A DNA stretch of 64,000 nt from Sparassis latifolia (Eukaryota > Basidiomycota > Agaricomycetes > Polyporales > Sparassidaceae), in assembly GCA_018466975.1 (NCBI GenBank), contig CM031562.1:4030001-4094000 (forward strand). The letters run 5' to 3'. The position numbers and the translations under genes were made by a program. Shown piece by piece: positions 20,477 to 31,722 of this stretch (the stretch's first letter is position 1; each line of letters starts with the position of its first letter). The notes beneath the pieces are model-generated. The model saw nothing but the letters and a program-made list of their open reading frames with translations. It did no database searches and was not told where the DNA came from.

Positions 20477-21247
20477 ATGTCGGAACCGTCGCCATCATCC
20501 AGTTCACGCGAGGACCCGAAGCCGAAGCCGGTCCTCATCATCGTAATGGTGCGCCTTTCATCCGACTTTCCTCGCAACCTGGGCCTCTCACGCTGCCCCG
20601 CAGGGCGTAGCGGGCACGGGCAAAACGACGCTCGCACACGCACTCAGCGAGCTCCTGCGCCTCCCGTACGTCGAGGGCGACGCCCTGCACCCGCCCGCGA
20701 ACATCGCCAAGATGTCCGCCGGGCACCCGCTCGACGACGCGGACCGCGAGCCGTGGCTCGCCCTCCTCCGCACCACCGCCGAGCGCATCGTCGCGCAGCA
20801 GCAGCAGCAGCAGCAGCAGGCCGGGCTCGCCCCCGCCGTGCCCTCCTCCCACTGCGCCTCCATCGCCCCGCCACCCGCGCCCTCCTCCTCGCCGCCGCCG
20901 CCGCTGCGCCCCGGCGTGCTGGTCACCTGCTCCGCGCTCAAGGCGTCCTACCGCTCCATCCTGCGCGGGACGGCGCGCCCGCCGCACGGGGCCCTGCCGG
21001 ACGCGCCCGCGCCCGCGCTCGCGACGTACTTTGTGTACATCCGCGGCGACCGCGCGCTGCTGCTCGAGCGCGTCGCCCGGCGCCGGGGCACTACATGAAG
21101 GCGAACATGGTCGACAGCCAGCTTGGCGCGCTGGAGAGCCCCGAGGGGGAGGAGGGCGTCGTCGTCGTGGACATGACGGACGCGACGGAGGTCCAGGTCG
21201 CGAAGGTGCTCGAGGCGTTCGAGGGGGTCATCTCCCCCGCCGCGTAG
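20477..21247 (+). CDS. Gluconokinase with one apparent frameshift
   Basis: Gluconokinase phosphorylates D-gluconate to 6-phosphogluconate, feeding the pentose phosphate pathway. Exon 1 (20477 to about 20547) ends LIIVM. After the intron comes the P-loop GVAGTGKTTLAHALSELL, then VEGDALHPPANIAKMSAGHP, DDADREPWL, VTCSALKASYRSILRG and YFVYIRGDRALLLERVARR. The expected continuation GHYMKANMVDSQLGALESP lies in another frame. Adding one G to the run at 21085-21088 would restore it; as written the frame ends at 21098. About 35 residues of poly-Gln and Pro/Ser/Ala are inserted between the N-terminal half and CSALK. TAG is at 21245-21247. It is either a sequencing slip or a recent pseudogene. Confidence 0.8.
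   Translation: MSEPSPSSSSREDPKPKPVLIIVMVRLSSDFPRNLGLSRCPAGRSGHGQNDARTRTQRAPAPPVRRGRRPAPAREHRQDVRRAPARRRGPRAVARPPPHHRRAHRRAAAAAAAAGRARPRRALLPLRLHRPATRALLLAAAAAAPRRAGHLLRAQGVLPLHPARDGAPAARGPAGRARARARDVLCVHPRRPRAAARARRPAPGHYMKANMVDSQLGALESPEGEEGVVVVDMTDATEVQVAKVLEAFEGVISPAA
20796..20819 (+). repeat. (CAG)8 microsatellite, codes poly-Gln
   Basis: Eight uninterrupted CAG codons lie inside gluconokinase and are likely length-polymorphic. Confidence 0.9.
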
Positions 21248-21592
21248 CCCGAGTTTGTCTCCGCCCGACGGTGTATATGTCACGGATGTAAGATCGAGTG
21301 TTGTACAGGGCCTTGCGTGGACAAATTCACGACGCGTAGCACACAAAGCGAGCATGGAACATGCGAATTGGTAACGAATTAGATGTATTACATGGTGATG
21401 CGGGGGGCCGGGTATATAGATACATGTGAATAGGCCGCACTGACCGCTCCCGCTCCATGAAGCCTAGCTTATCCATAACGATATGAGAAGCAAACGGGGG
21501 TAACGACGATTGATCAGACAACGCTGAGAGGTTCGTGGGCGGATCGAAAATGCCGATCCAGGATCTTGGGACGCACGACCCGACACGGCGCG
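21248..21592. other. Intergenic, convergent 3' ends
   Basis: Spacer between the 3' ends of gluconokinase and CLC; nothing recognised. Confidence 0.4.
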
Positions 21593-24500
21593 TCACTTCG
21601 ACGCCGCCTTCTCTTCGAGCTCGCCGAGGAACGCCAGCCACGCCTTCTTGTCGATCACGCCTTCGTCTGCACACACAACAACAACAACAACAGCTCCAGT
21701 GAGCACACACGCGTCTTCAGACAATCCAACACTCACAATATCCGTCCGTATCCATCACGACGACGTACCGCGCCCCGAGCTTCGTGAAAAACTGCTGCAC
21801 GAGCTCCAGCGGGAGTTGGACTGCACCGTCAGCGGCGCCTACCGAACCCGCCTCAACGACCCCGCCAACCGCAGCAAAAAAGCGGGAAGCACGCACCTGG
21901 TCCATGTAGCAGCTAAAGTCGAACGGGTCCGCGCCGACGACGTGCGCGCCCGCCTCCAGGGACGAGTACGACGAGCCGAGCGCGCTGCCATGCGCATACG
22001 GCGCCGCAGGGTGGAACGACACGCTCTTCTCCGGCTCGTCCGCGATGATGCCTGTGCCACCCCAAACCCAATCAGCATACGCGCGCGCACGGCAGGGGGG
22101 GGGGTGGGGGCGTACAAAGACCGTGCTCGAGCTCGCTCGCGCCGATGTACCCGACCATGCGGTGCCCGTCCTCGTGTGCGCGCAGGATCGGAAAGCCGCC
22201 GTCGGCCTTGCCCGCGGTGAGCAGGCGCTGCAGGCGGTCGCGCAGGCTTTTCACCGTGTTCGGCACGTCGACGCGGATCGCGTCCACGTCGCGGTCGGTC
22301 TGTGTGCGCGCGTCAGTGGGCTGCTGTCGGCGGGAACAGATAGAGGGTCGGGACCGACGCACCACGTCGATGATCTGCACGCTCCCCCAGCCATAGTCGT
22401 GCTTGGCGTCGAGGTACGGGAGCTGCGCCAGTCTGCCGGAACGACGATCCGTCAGCATCACGCGGGCGATACCGAATGAGGAGGAGGGGGAGGGGAGGAA
22501 CCCATACTCGATGCACAAGTCGTAGATCCCCTTGGGCGCGATCGCGTCCGCGACCGTCTTCGCGACGAGCACCGCGAGCATCACCGGGACCGCATACGTC
22601 AGCGTGTCCGTCAGCTCGAACATGATCACCGCGAGCGACACCGTCGTGCGCTGCAACCACCGCAGTTTCGTCACCGTCTGTCACCCGCATAAGCTAAAAC
22701 GAGCGGACGCACCGTGACGCCAGAGAGGGACGCCGCGGCGCCGACCATGGCGTACAGCCCCGGGATGACGCAGTCCAGGTCGCCCTTGCAGGCCGCGAAC
22801 ACCGGGCTGTCCGGATACGTGAACTGCAGCCACTGCACCAGGATCCCGACTATCCGTCCTGCACACGCGCCCACTGCATACAGCCGCCATCAGCAAGCAG
22901 GGCAACGGAAATAGCGCACCGCGAGAAACAGAAGGGGAGGACCGGAGCTCCGGAGGGGGGGAGGACGACAGCATAAAACAAGAACACGCGCACCCGCAAG
23001 AGACGGAATGAAGATCCCCGCGGGGAGCTTGATTCCGAACGTGACGACCGTGAGCGCGCCCTTGATGAGCATCGCGACGAGGATCGCGCGGATGACGGGG
23101 AGCGCGTGCTGCGGCGGGTCGAGCACGCACAGCCCGTGCGTGTCCGCCGCGCCGGGCGCGCACTCGCAGAAGAGCTTGTACACGAGCTCCGTGTTCCCCC
23201 AGCGCGTGTATGGGTTCACGAAGCAGAGCACCGACGTCGCGAGCGTCACCTGCGCGCGCGCGTGAGTCCCCTATTGCCGCGTGAGAGGGCGGGATGCGTA
23301 CCAGGACGACCTCGAGCACGGGGTGCCGCCGGAGCCACGTCCCGTTGCGGACGTGGCGCGTCCAGAGGAAGTTCATCTTGGAGAAGTACGCGCCCCACAC
23401 GCCCTGTCATACATGCGTGTCCGACTGTCATCTACTACATCGACTGAGAGCGAGCGGACGGCTACGTACGCCAAAGACGCCCAGCAGGAGGAAGAAGATC
23501 AGCTCGTACGCGTGCCAATCCTGTCACGGTCCTCGCGTGAGCACATGTGTGCGCCGTCGCCCTTGTCGGACAAGAGCTCGGCGGGGGACGAACCTTGTCG
23601 TAGGTCACCTGAAGGAGCACGAGCTTGCCGCTCCCGAAGGGGTCGAGGAACCTGAGCGTCATCGCCGCGACCATCGCGCAGAAGAAACTGGCCAAACGGG
23701 TCAGCATCCATGACTCGAATCACACCACCACAGACGCGAGGCTGCCGGACTTACCTGCGCCACATGACCTTGGGGGGAAAGAAGTACGAGACCTCTTCGA
23801 GGCTGAAGAGCACGCCGCCGATCGGGGCGCCAAACGCGACTGCGACGCCCGCGGCGCTGGCGGCGCTGAGGATCTCGCGACGTTTCGCTGTGCGACGGGC
23901 TCAGAGTGGTGTCGGAACGCAGCGGCGGAGACGTACCTTCGTTCGTCTCGTACTTGCTGAAGAACCGGCTGACGATGTTGCCCACGCACGAGGCGATGTG
24001 CACAAAGGGACCTTCCTTGCCTGTCACGGCGGCAGAAACCGAGTCAGATGTAGGCTACGTGCGCGCATATACCCGGTGAGACTCGCCTAGGGTCAGACCT
24101 GACCCGACGGACAAGGCGAGACCAATAGATTTGGTGAATAATGTGCGTGCACCGAGGTACCCGTGGATGACGAAACCTAGCAGAGACGAATTCGCGATAA
24201 AAGTGCGCATATAGCGAGAGATGGCTTGCCTGAGAGGATGGTCTTGATTTCCGGGATACCGCTTCCAGCGGCCTGTACAGGATTTCAGGTGAGCATACTG
24301 GGCGGCGAGAAGGATACGCACGTAGTACATGACTTTGCGCTTCTGCTCGGCGCCGTTTGGACTGTCGAGGACCTTCTGGTCGCCCTCTCCGTGTGCGTAC
24401 TCTGGGGGAACGACGGCCGAGTCCTTGCGAGTGACAAACGAGGTGGATGCTGTGAGGTGGATGGTCAATAGGCAGGAGATGACGGCCAACGAGAGCTGAG

Positions 24501-25386
24501 AGTGGGATGTGAATGAGCGGGCGAGGACTCGCGGGCAGAACACGCACCGCGACGACAGTATAGGCGAGATAATCCATCATCTCAACTTGGAGCCAACTGC
24601 CGTTCTCTACGGCCATGGGTTCAAAGATCTGGGGCCAAGTGCGCCAGGCAGGGCAGGACTCGTCCTCGGCGAGGCTGAGAAAGGCGGGACGCGTGGCGAA
24701 GACATCCTCTGGGGCGGGACAACAGAAGCGCCTGGCCTTCCACCAGGCGTCGCGACAATAGCCGTCCTTGAGGTCGAAGAGCCACTGCTCGGTGCGGATG
24801 ATGAGGAAGGCGGCGACGGCGGTGAAGAAGCCGACGATGGTGACGATGACCCAGCCGACGGTGCGGTCGAGCTGGCGGCGCAGGCGGGCTGAGCGGGAGC
24901 GGGGGCGGCGAAGACGGGCCCGGCGGGCGGAGTCCTTGATGGCGTCGTGGAGCCAGTCGATGCTGGTGAAGGACGCGTACCAGACGCGGACGCCGTTGAT
25001 CGTGACGTCGGCCTCTGGCTCCTCGAGCACGGGGCTCTGGATGGCGGGGGAGTCGTAGGCGGAGATGGGCCGCTGCGGGCGAAGTAGCTCTCCCGGATGG
25101 ACGGCGTGTGCGACGTCGGGGAGGGCGGGAGGGACGACTTGACGAACCTGGGCAGGCGAAGGACCGAAAGGACGCTCCGGGTGCGGCGCGGTCGGCCGGA
25201 GTCCACGGAGCCGCGCCTCTGCGAAGGCACTGTGCCGTACGAGGGCCGGACGGTGGCGGGGCACAGTGGGGCCCTGTCACCGTCCGTAGTGGAGGTTTCG
25301 CTGCCAATCTGGAGGAGACGCTGGCGGCGCCAGGTGGTTCGGGATGGGCCGCTGTATGGGCCGCTGGGAAGCCCGTCATCGGCCAT
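21593..25386 (-). CDS. CLC-family chloride channel/exchanger
   Basis: CLC proteins move chloride, often in exchange for protons, in endosomes or vacuoles (yeast Gef1). The N-terminus ([13 protein letters not shown]) is Ser/Arg-rich, followed by [20 protein letters not shown] and a first membrane helix [16 protein letters not shown]. The three ion-pathway motifs are intact: GSGIPE (about 24230-24260), GKEGPFVH (near 24010) and the GxFxP-type LPAGIFIPS (near 23030). Glu in GKEGP is the gating glutamate of proton-coupled exchangers. Two CBS-type regions follow ([37 protein letters not shown]). The stop is at 21593-21595. Around ten introns occur. The frame breaks at 25077-25079, where one extra C (coding strand) would join RESYFA to [12 protein letters not shown]. 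It diverges from the bZIP gene. Confidence 0.87.
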
Positions 25387-25862
25387 TCTGACGTAGTGTC
25401 GTGTGGGGAAGCGAATAGGACCCGACGGACCGCTGGGGAGAGGGAGAGGGACTGTGTTGAAGCGCAGTACTCACTGGGCGCGCGGTGGCTGGTGTTTTGA
25501 GGGACGAGGAAATGGAGTGCCGCCGTCAAAGCAAGGTTACAGTATCGCTATCGATAGGCACGCTGAAGTTCGAGCGGGACAAGCGAGTGAATGGGTGGTC
25601 AGCGAATTCATTCTCTGCCGGCAGCGACATGGACGAGCTCAAGCGCCCATCTGCGCTCCCCCAAACAGGAAATTATGCCAAACAGCCGACAACAGCAACG
25701 GGCGACGTGGCAGGACGTGTCCGCAGCCTTCCTCACGACTTCCACGTCCGTCCTGCGAGCCTACCGCAGTCCCCGACTCATACAAGACCAGCCCTTCCTT
25801 TCTCCTCCTCAAGACACGTATCCCGTCTTCCAAGCCACGCATCCCATCTCCCAAGCCGCGCA
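25387..25862. promoter_or_regulatory. Divergent region CLC/bZIP
   Basis: A frame without stops, continuous with the bZIP, runs from 25485, so the bZIP could start earlier. I treat it as leader because MKRTADSD at 25863 is the first family-like start. No factor sites recognised. Confidence 0.35.
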
Positions 25863-27018
25863 ATGAAGCGAACTGCTGACTCTGACATCGAGCTCGCCCT
25901 CCCCTCTCCCGCCGCATCCACCTCCTCCCCGACCCCCTCTGTATCCGAGCTTCCTGGAAACACCAACCTCAGTACCACTACCGAACTTGGGGCGCCTCCA
26001 CGTAAGCGCGCCCGCGGTGAAACATCCGTAGAGGAACGGAAAGAGGCCCGAGCCCACCGCAACCGCATAGCAGCCCAGAATTCCCGAGACAGGCGCAAGG
26101 CCCAATTCGCTTACCTCGAGCGCCGGGTCGCCGAGCTCGAGGAGGAGAACAGGCAGCTACGCGCAGGCATGGGTCTCGTCGGCCTTCGTCGCCCGCAGGA
26201 GAACTCAGATCGTACCCGGGATCAGGAGAGGGAACGGGACGCAGCCAGGGACAGGGAGAACGCGGAGCTCAAGGAGCGTATCAAGACTCTCGAGACCGGC
26301 TGGGACGCCGTCGTCAAGGCTCTCGCAGCCTCTGGCCTTCCGCTCAACGTACCATCTATCGCGCCCTCTGCGTCTGACCCTGCAGAGCCTCCGTCTCCCT
26401 CCTCACAGCCTCCCACAACCACCTTCTCCGTCTTCGTCCCCCCCTCACCCATCTTCCCCATCTCCCCGCCTCCTTCTCACGACTCCTCGCTCAGCTCGAG
26501 CCCCTTCCTCGACCTCCCCTTCGACGACGCCGAGCCCACTCGCCACCTAGCACGGGTGGCGAACACCGATGCCCCTCCTTTATCATCGGTGCCCCAGCAG
26601 CGGGTGGGCCCGCCCCGTCGTCCGACGCCAACATCCTCCAGCTCGAGCTTGACGCCCTTTCCCCCTTCCAGGCGCCGAAGCACCACCTCCGGCAGATTTG
26701 GACGAGGGCGCCATGGCGGACCTCTTCCGCGAAATCCTCGCGCCCTCGCCCGTGCTCGCGCAAGCGCCCCTGCCTGATCCTGCGCCTGTCGCCACCGCCA
26801 CACCACAGACGCAGGCCGCGCCGTCGCTGACGGCGGACTGGACGGGTGGGGAGATGCAGAGACTGCTGGACATGTGCGCGATGCAGGGTGTCAGGCCGGA
26901 TGGCGACGAGGGTGCAAAGGACGAGCCGATGGTGGACTTTCCCTCCGCGCTCGACCTCGAGCTGGGAGGATGGGACCCCTCGTGGGCGTTCGCGCCGCCC
27001 GAGGTCGGCGTGTTTTGA
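25863..27018 (+). CDS. HAC1: HAC1/XBP1-like bZIP transcription factor
   Basis: Regulators of this type drive the unfolded-protein response. The basic region ARAHRNRIAAQNSRDRRKAQ fits the XBP1/HAC1 subclass (N-x-x-AAQ-x-SR-D/E-RK) rather than the GCN4 or AP-1 type. A leucine-zipper segment LERRVAELEEENRQLRAG follows at once. Downstream is Pro/Ser-rich activation sequence. The frame must change between about 26590 and 26700. The upstream frame ends at 26777 in low-quality sequence, whereas an offset frame gives a convincing acidic C-terminus (ADLDEGAMADLFREILAPSP ... LDLELGGWDPSWAFAPPE) ending with TGA at 27016-27018. A 55-base intron 26617-26671 or a 52-base intron 26620-26671 would fix the frame. 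In known fungal HAC1 genes this is the zone of the IRE1-cut intron. Confidence 0.78.
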
Positions 27019-27635
27019 GCGACTCTCTTGGCGGATTTCTGTTCCCCATAGACTTGTGATTCGACCCCTCTCTGTCTCCGTTGTTTGGCATAAAATGCGT
27101 CGTGTCCGCGATTCCGTTTTTTCTGCACGTCTCGCTAATTATCGGACCCCCGGTTCCAGCTCGTATTTTCTCTCATGGTTTACCTGCATATTTTTCTACG
27201 TTACGTACCGTCCGGTCGTCCCTCCGTTCCTTGTCTCCCCGTTCCGTACTTCGGTAGCGGTACTCGTTCGCTGGAGGTTTCTCCCTTCTGTTGCTGTCTC
27301 CCCCCTGCACGCTGTTCTCCCTTCGGGTCGACGAGTGGCGTGTGGGGGGTGAGCGCGCAGCTGGGCGTTGCTTTTCGTGTGTTTGTTTGTACTTACTGCC
27401 GGGGTTGGCGGGTGTCGGTGGAATGTTATATGGAGGTCGACTTGGTTGTGGATTCTATATTGGAGAGATAAGATAAGATAAGATGAGATGGCCAAAAAGC
27501 TCGCAATGGAAATGGCCTATTTGTACATGTTTGTTCACATGCCAAAAGTCGTCTATCTTACGGCTATCCATATGCGGATGTCATATTCACCTCCACCTTC
27601 GACCGACTTGACTCGAACCATATTGTAACGTCGCG
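27019..27635. other. Intergenic
   Basis: T-rich 3' flank of the bZIP and the RPR2 promoter. It holds a short GATAA repeat (about 27466-27486). Confidence 0.4.
27466..27486 (+). repeat. Short (GATAA)n tandem repeat
   Basis: About four tandem AGATA/GATAA units. It also presents several GATA-factor core words, probably fortuitous. Confidence 0.6.
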
Positions 27636-28462
27636 ATGGGCAAAAAAAATAAAGATCAACAGCCAAACGTCAGCCTCGGAAGCGTAACAAGCAGAGACAT
27701 CATTCAGCGAATCAACTTCCTCTACCAGGCCAGCGCATATCTCGCCTCCATTTCGTCCGTCGACAACATCGCCGTCTCTGCCGCCCCCAATCTGAGCGCT
27801 ACAGAATACAGAAGATTGCAGAGAAAAAGTAAGAACGGGAAGCTACTACTACATCGAGGAAGCAAGACAGATGAACGGCAGAAGGGGGCGAAAGCCAGGC
27901 ACCCCGCTTCTACGGCAGAGCTGTCGAGGAGCTACATCCGGTCGATGCGTGTCATCGGGCAGAAAACTACCGTGAAATTGTAAGTCCTTCCGTGATTGTC
28001 GCCTTTTCCCATGTACCGAACTCTGTCATCGTCAGGGATCCCAATATCAAGCGCACCCTCTGCAGGGGTTGTAATGTCGTGTTGATACCTGGCTCGACAG
28101 TTGCAACCCGAGTAAAGAGTGAGTCACCAGCTTGCTAGAGATTTTTCCCGAATAACGAATGCCCTGCATTCACAGAATCGTCGTCCCATGGTCATACGGT
28201 GGTATATACATGCACCGCTTGCAACACGACTCGTCGCATTCCTGCACCTCCCGTTCTCGAGGCGGACATTCCCGCGGATGACGCGATGGGGATGGACACG
28301 GATTCTCATAATGAACAGTCAACCACCCCATTGGGCAAGGATGATGTACCCAAAATCAAGACGAAGGCCAAAAAACGGCCTGTCGGTCGACTACCGCCGT
28401 TGTTCCAACGGAGGGGACACGTGGTTTTCAGAGGTAATGAAAGACTAGAGGAGATCCAATAG
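27636..28462 (+). CDS. RPR2: RNase P subunit RPR2/Rpp21
   Basis: Rpr2/Rpp21 is a zinc-ribbon protein of nuclear RNase P (tRNA 5' processing). MGKKNKDQQPNVSLGSV is followed by an N-terminal helix RDIIQRINFLYQASAYLA and SRSYIRSMRVIGQKTTVKL. After an intron comes the first zinc knuckle DPNIKRTLCRGCNVVLIPGS. A second intron leads to SSSHGHTVVYTCTACNTTRR, giving the four zinc cysteines (CRGC and CTAC). A likely additional intron (GTAAGA from about 27830 to 27919) would remove a low-complexity stretch ahead of SRSYIRS. A basic tail ends at TAG 28460-28462. It converges with the AAA protein gene. Confidence 0.87.
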
Positions 28463-28804
28463 CACAGTAAGGAGCACAGCCTACAAGTTCTTCGGTCGTT
28501 GATGAACGGTGGATGGCGCTTTTCTGTTGCATGGTTCGTTTGTGCTTGTATGTATGTACGGTCTGTTGTCATTGTCGGTGAGAATTGAGTTAACGAAAGA
28601 AGTCTAGATGAAAAACACACCGATCCATAATCCTGCAGAAGCAGACTATAGTCGAGCGAGCTCGATGAAGATTTTCTCCGAGCGGCGAATGGGAATGCCC
28701 TTTATTTTGACCCCTAGTAGCTTCAGTCTTGTCAGATCAATCCACTAACAATGCACACTGAAAGCACTCACCCTAATTTATCGACTGTACTCATGGGATG
28801 ATGC
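28463..28804. other. Intergenic, convergent 3' ends
   Basis: Spacer between RPR2 and the Mg-chelatase-like gene; nothing recognised. Confidence 0.4.
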
Positions 28805-31087
28805 CTATACTTCGGCCAGGATACCCACCAAAATCTCTTTCACCGTCTTCCTCTCCCATCGTACATCTTCATTCTCAGGATGTAGGCTCGAACCAGCACT
28901 GGCACTGGCACCTCTAACACCCGCAGGCGCGATACCCGCAGCAGGCCACATCACACTCCCAAGGATCTCGTGGTCAGGGCCCTCGCGCACCCTTAAACGG
29001 TGGGACACCACCCTTGGGAATACCCGCGCGACGTCTACTTCCGAGATATCCCAGACCTCCGCATCACTGCGCAGGTGTGTGGACTTGCGCAAATGGTCAT
29101 CGACTTGCTCGCGAAAGTCCGGTGGCTGCGGGAGGTCTTGCTCGGTGCTTTGCCTTCCCTTTCTAATGTCTTCCTCGAGGTTGAGACGCACCACGTGCTC
29201 CATGCTACCGCTCGTGTCAGTATCGTTGGAGATCCTGCCCTTCCCGGTGTCCGACCCCCCTCCGACCATCCAGTCCAAGTCCATGCCTGGCTTGTCCCAT
29301 TCCAGCGTTCCTTCCCCACTGTCCGCACTAAACTCATCTCCGTCTTCGCTAATAGCACAATTGGAGCCGGCGACGCGCACAAGCTCTGCGCCAATAGAGT
29401 CTCCGACAAGGACCCGATAGGCCCTGACGAGTGCCTCGGCGTCCTTGTGTGCACGCCGCGTGAGTAACGTGCCGTCTAGCGCAGGATGGTGGCGCGTGGC
29501 TGAGAAAAGGTCGCAAAGATAGGCACGAAGAGAGGGATGAATGGACGTGTAGGCGTGCGCCTGTGCGTCTGGGCTTGCGCACGCGAGAGAGCGGAGGTGT
29601 GCCACTTCGGACGGCGGTATAACAGGCGGTATAACAGCGGTCGAAATGCGGCTGGGCGCAGAGCGGATGGGCGAGTTCGTCGGAGTGCCTGTGGATGTCG
29701 GGAAGAGCTCCGAGGGCAGTGCGCGCGAAGAAGGGAAAGGTGAGGTATGCGGAGTTGTCACTAAAGTAGAGCGGTACGTAGTAAAGGCTTGTCGTGTGGA
29801 GGGTTCGATCACAACATCTACGCTCATCGCAAATTTGTCTAGCTACACTCGTAACAATGCAACGAGCATAGTGTCAGATCAATCGGAATAATTGGTAAAA
29901 GAAAGACATACTAGTCCTCGTAGAACCGCGGGTCGTTCGTGCGGATCCCATCTGCAGACATACACCATCAGGAAGTCATTAGGAAGATTCCATGTCCCGT
30001 TGAAATCCTTGATTGCACCCTCTTCTTCATCGTTTTCCTGTAACACCAGTTTTCCTTCGGATAATACATGCGTCAGAGCTCTTTGGGCTGGAGCGCCTGC
30101 TTGCTCCAACCCTGATACGACAACCGCTTGCGGGAAGGAAGGACACGGGGAGAGATCATCTCCTTCAGGTGGAACGAACACGGACAGCAATGGTGGTGGG
30201 TCTATGCGTGTCCGGTCCGCTGGCGGACGCTGCATGCGCAATGTCGAAGCTGGTGTCACCGAGGACTGAAATGGACGACGAGATGAAGCGAGTGAATTGG
30301 TGTCAAGAAGTTGCTCGTGTTGCTCATGCCCAGCCGAGGTTATCTGCTGGTCCGCCTGGTCAAGCTCAGAGGTTGCCGTAACGTAAGGCGAGGAAGGAGG
30401 TATGGGATATGTCGAGGAGCGTTGCGGTGCATATGCACGTGGGAGGTGGCTCCCGGTAGTTCCAAGCAAAGTTGGATCCGCGTTCTGGCGGACACGCCGT
30501 GGACGCTTCCGAGGTGGGCGGAAAAAGAGCCCACGGAGAAATGAGTCTGGGTGCAACATTGGGTTGGCCCCAACAGACTGAGCGCTACATACGTGTCCTT
30601 GCTGTGTATGGCCCACTTTGTGCCTGTGAGCAGAAAACCCAAAGACAGTCGTTAAAATCTATCGATGCCTGATCAGTATCTATCGAGGTGAAAGAGACAA
30701 ATTGCGTCTCGGTAGTGCAGACCAAAAACCGTTGGTGAAATGAGTGTGGGATGGGTAGCGGCAAACACGAATCAAGACTGTAACACTCACTAAAGTGACT
30801 ATATGAGAGAGTAGTCTAATGTCCTCCTCCTTGGTGCGTAGGACGAGATTCATGCTCAAGCCTGCACTGTTAATTCTTTCGTCCGAAGCATCTTGGCCGT
30901 CAGTACACACAGAAGCCGATGCAGGTCCCGGAGTTCGCGCAATAAGACAAAGGAGCACAGACTGCAAGACCACGGGATCAACGGGCAGAACAGGGTGTGC
31001 GGCGCGTATACGTGTGAATAGCGCTGGAAGGTAGGCTGGACTTCCGGGAGGAGGGGAGAGTCCTTGGTCGGCTGGATACATGGGCAA
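28805..31087 (-). CDS. Mg-chelatase-like AAA+ family protein
   Basis: Function is not known. Central residues resemble the AAA core of the ChlI/MoxR type: QAVVVSGLEQAGAPAQRAL and THVLSEGKLVLQENDEEE (Walker B/helix region), then LPNDFLMVYVCRWDPHERPA (sensor region) and, after an intron near 29840-29915, LRGL-LDKFAMSVDVVIEPST. This junction is convincing because ChlI proteins have xALLDRFxxxV here. No Walker A (GxxGxGK) was found, so ATP binding is doubtful. The N-terminal exon (from 31087 or 31081, MYPADQGLSPPPGSPAYLPA) contains LPVDPVVLQSVLLCLIARTP. The C-terminal exon carries a winged-lid-like helical part and a long acidic linker. The second exon's 5' boundary (about 30620) is uncertain. 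Confidence 0.6.
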
Positions 31088-31722
31088 GCCGGTTAGTTCA
31101 AGTTGATTCCCAGGTCTGATAGCACCAAGTGGGACGATTTATGCTGATGCGAGTTGCTGGGCACTTCACTTCGGATCAGGACATGTCAAGCCTTGGTTTG
31201 CCTGTCTCTACCACGAGTGAATTTCGATAATCCAAATTGAAGCCTTAGTCGAAATTTCCAAGGACGTGCGACTTACTCACTTTGAGCTTGCTCCCTCAAC
31301 CACCCTGAACAAAAACAAACCTAGAAACAGGTATGTAAGCATGCGTAGAGAGAGGCGCTTGCGAAGATCCCCTGAAATGGAGCGTCGGCCTGCGGCCCGG
31401 CGTCGTGTTTAACGGGCGTCAAGCTGAAGATCTGAAGCTTTGAAGTACTTGCGGAGTTAACTGGTAGGAACTAATATACTTATATTGAAAAAGGTAACAT
31501 TGTGTACTGAGGATACTCGTAAATGAGTCTTAAGTCACAGATTACACTGGCAAATTGCTATTTAGGAGCAAGTGGCCCATAGCTATGTGGCCAGCAATCG
31601 TACAACCAAAACACGAGGACAAAAACAACAGAACAGAGTGTGCAAGATAGCTAGAACAGCACTGGCATGTGCGAGAGTAAATAAAAGCACATAGGCAAGA
31701 ATGTCAGGCAGAGGAGCGCCAT
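31088..31722. other. Intergenic
   Basis: AT-rich spacer with the promoter of the AAA gene and the P450 3' flank; no gene seen. Confidence 0.4.

Noticed and set aside
24621..25529. Long 302-residue minus-strand frame beginning MTAALHFL
   Set aside because: It is a shifted shadow of the CLC coding strand, Pro/Arg/Ser-rich, with no motifs.
26193..26386. CCGCAGG and CTGCAGA as an IRE1 splice pair
   Set aside because: The resulting frame meets a stop and loses the convincing C-terminus.
26595..26695. CAGCAG (26595) and CGGCAG (26690) as an IRE1 splice pair
   Set aside because: Cutting at both removes 95 bases and enters the wrong frame.
29912..29985. Alternative end of the AAA gene via a 67-base intron reading DGIRTNDPRFYED-stop
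   Set aside because: Splicing LRGL to LDKFAMSVDV restores a family-like continuation and joins the downstream exon, so the early stop is probably a coincidence.
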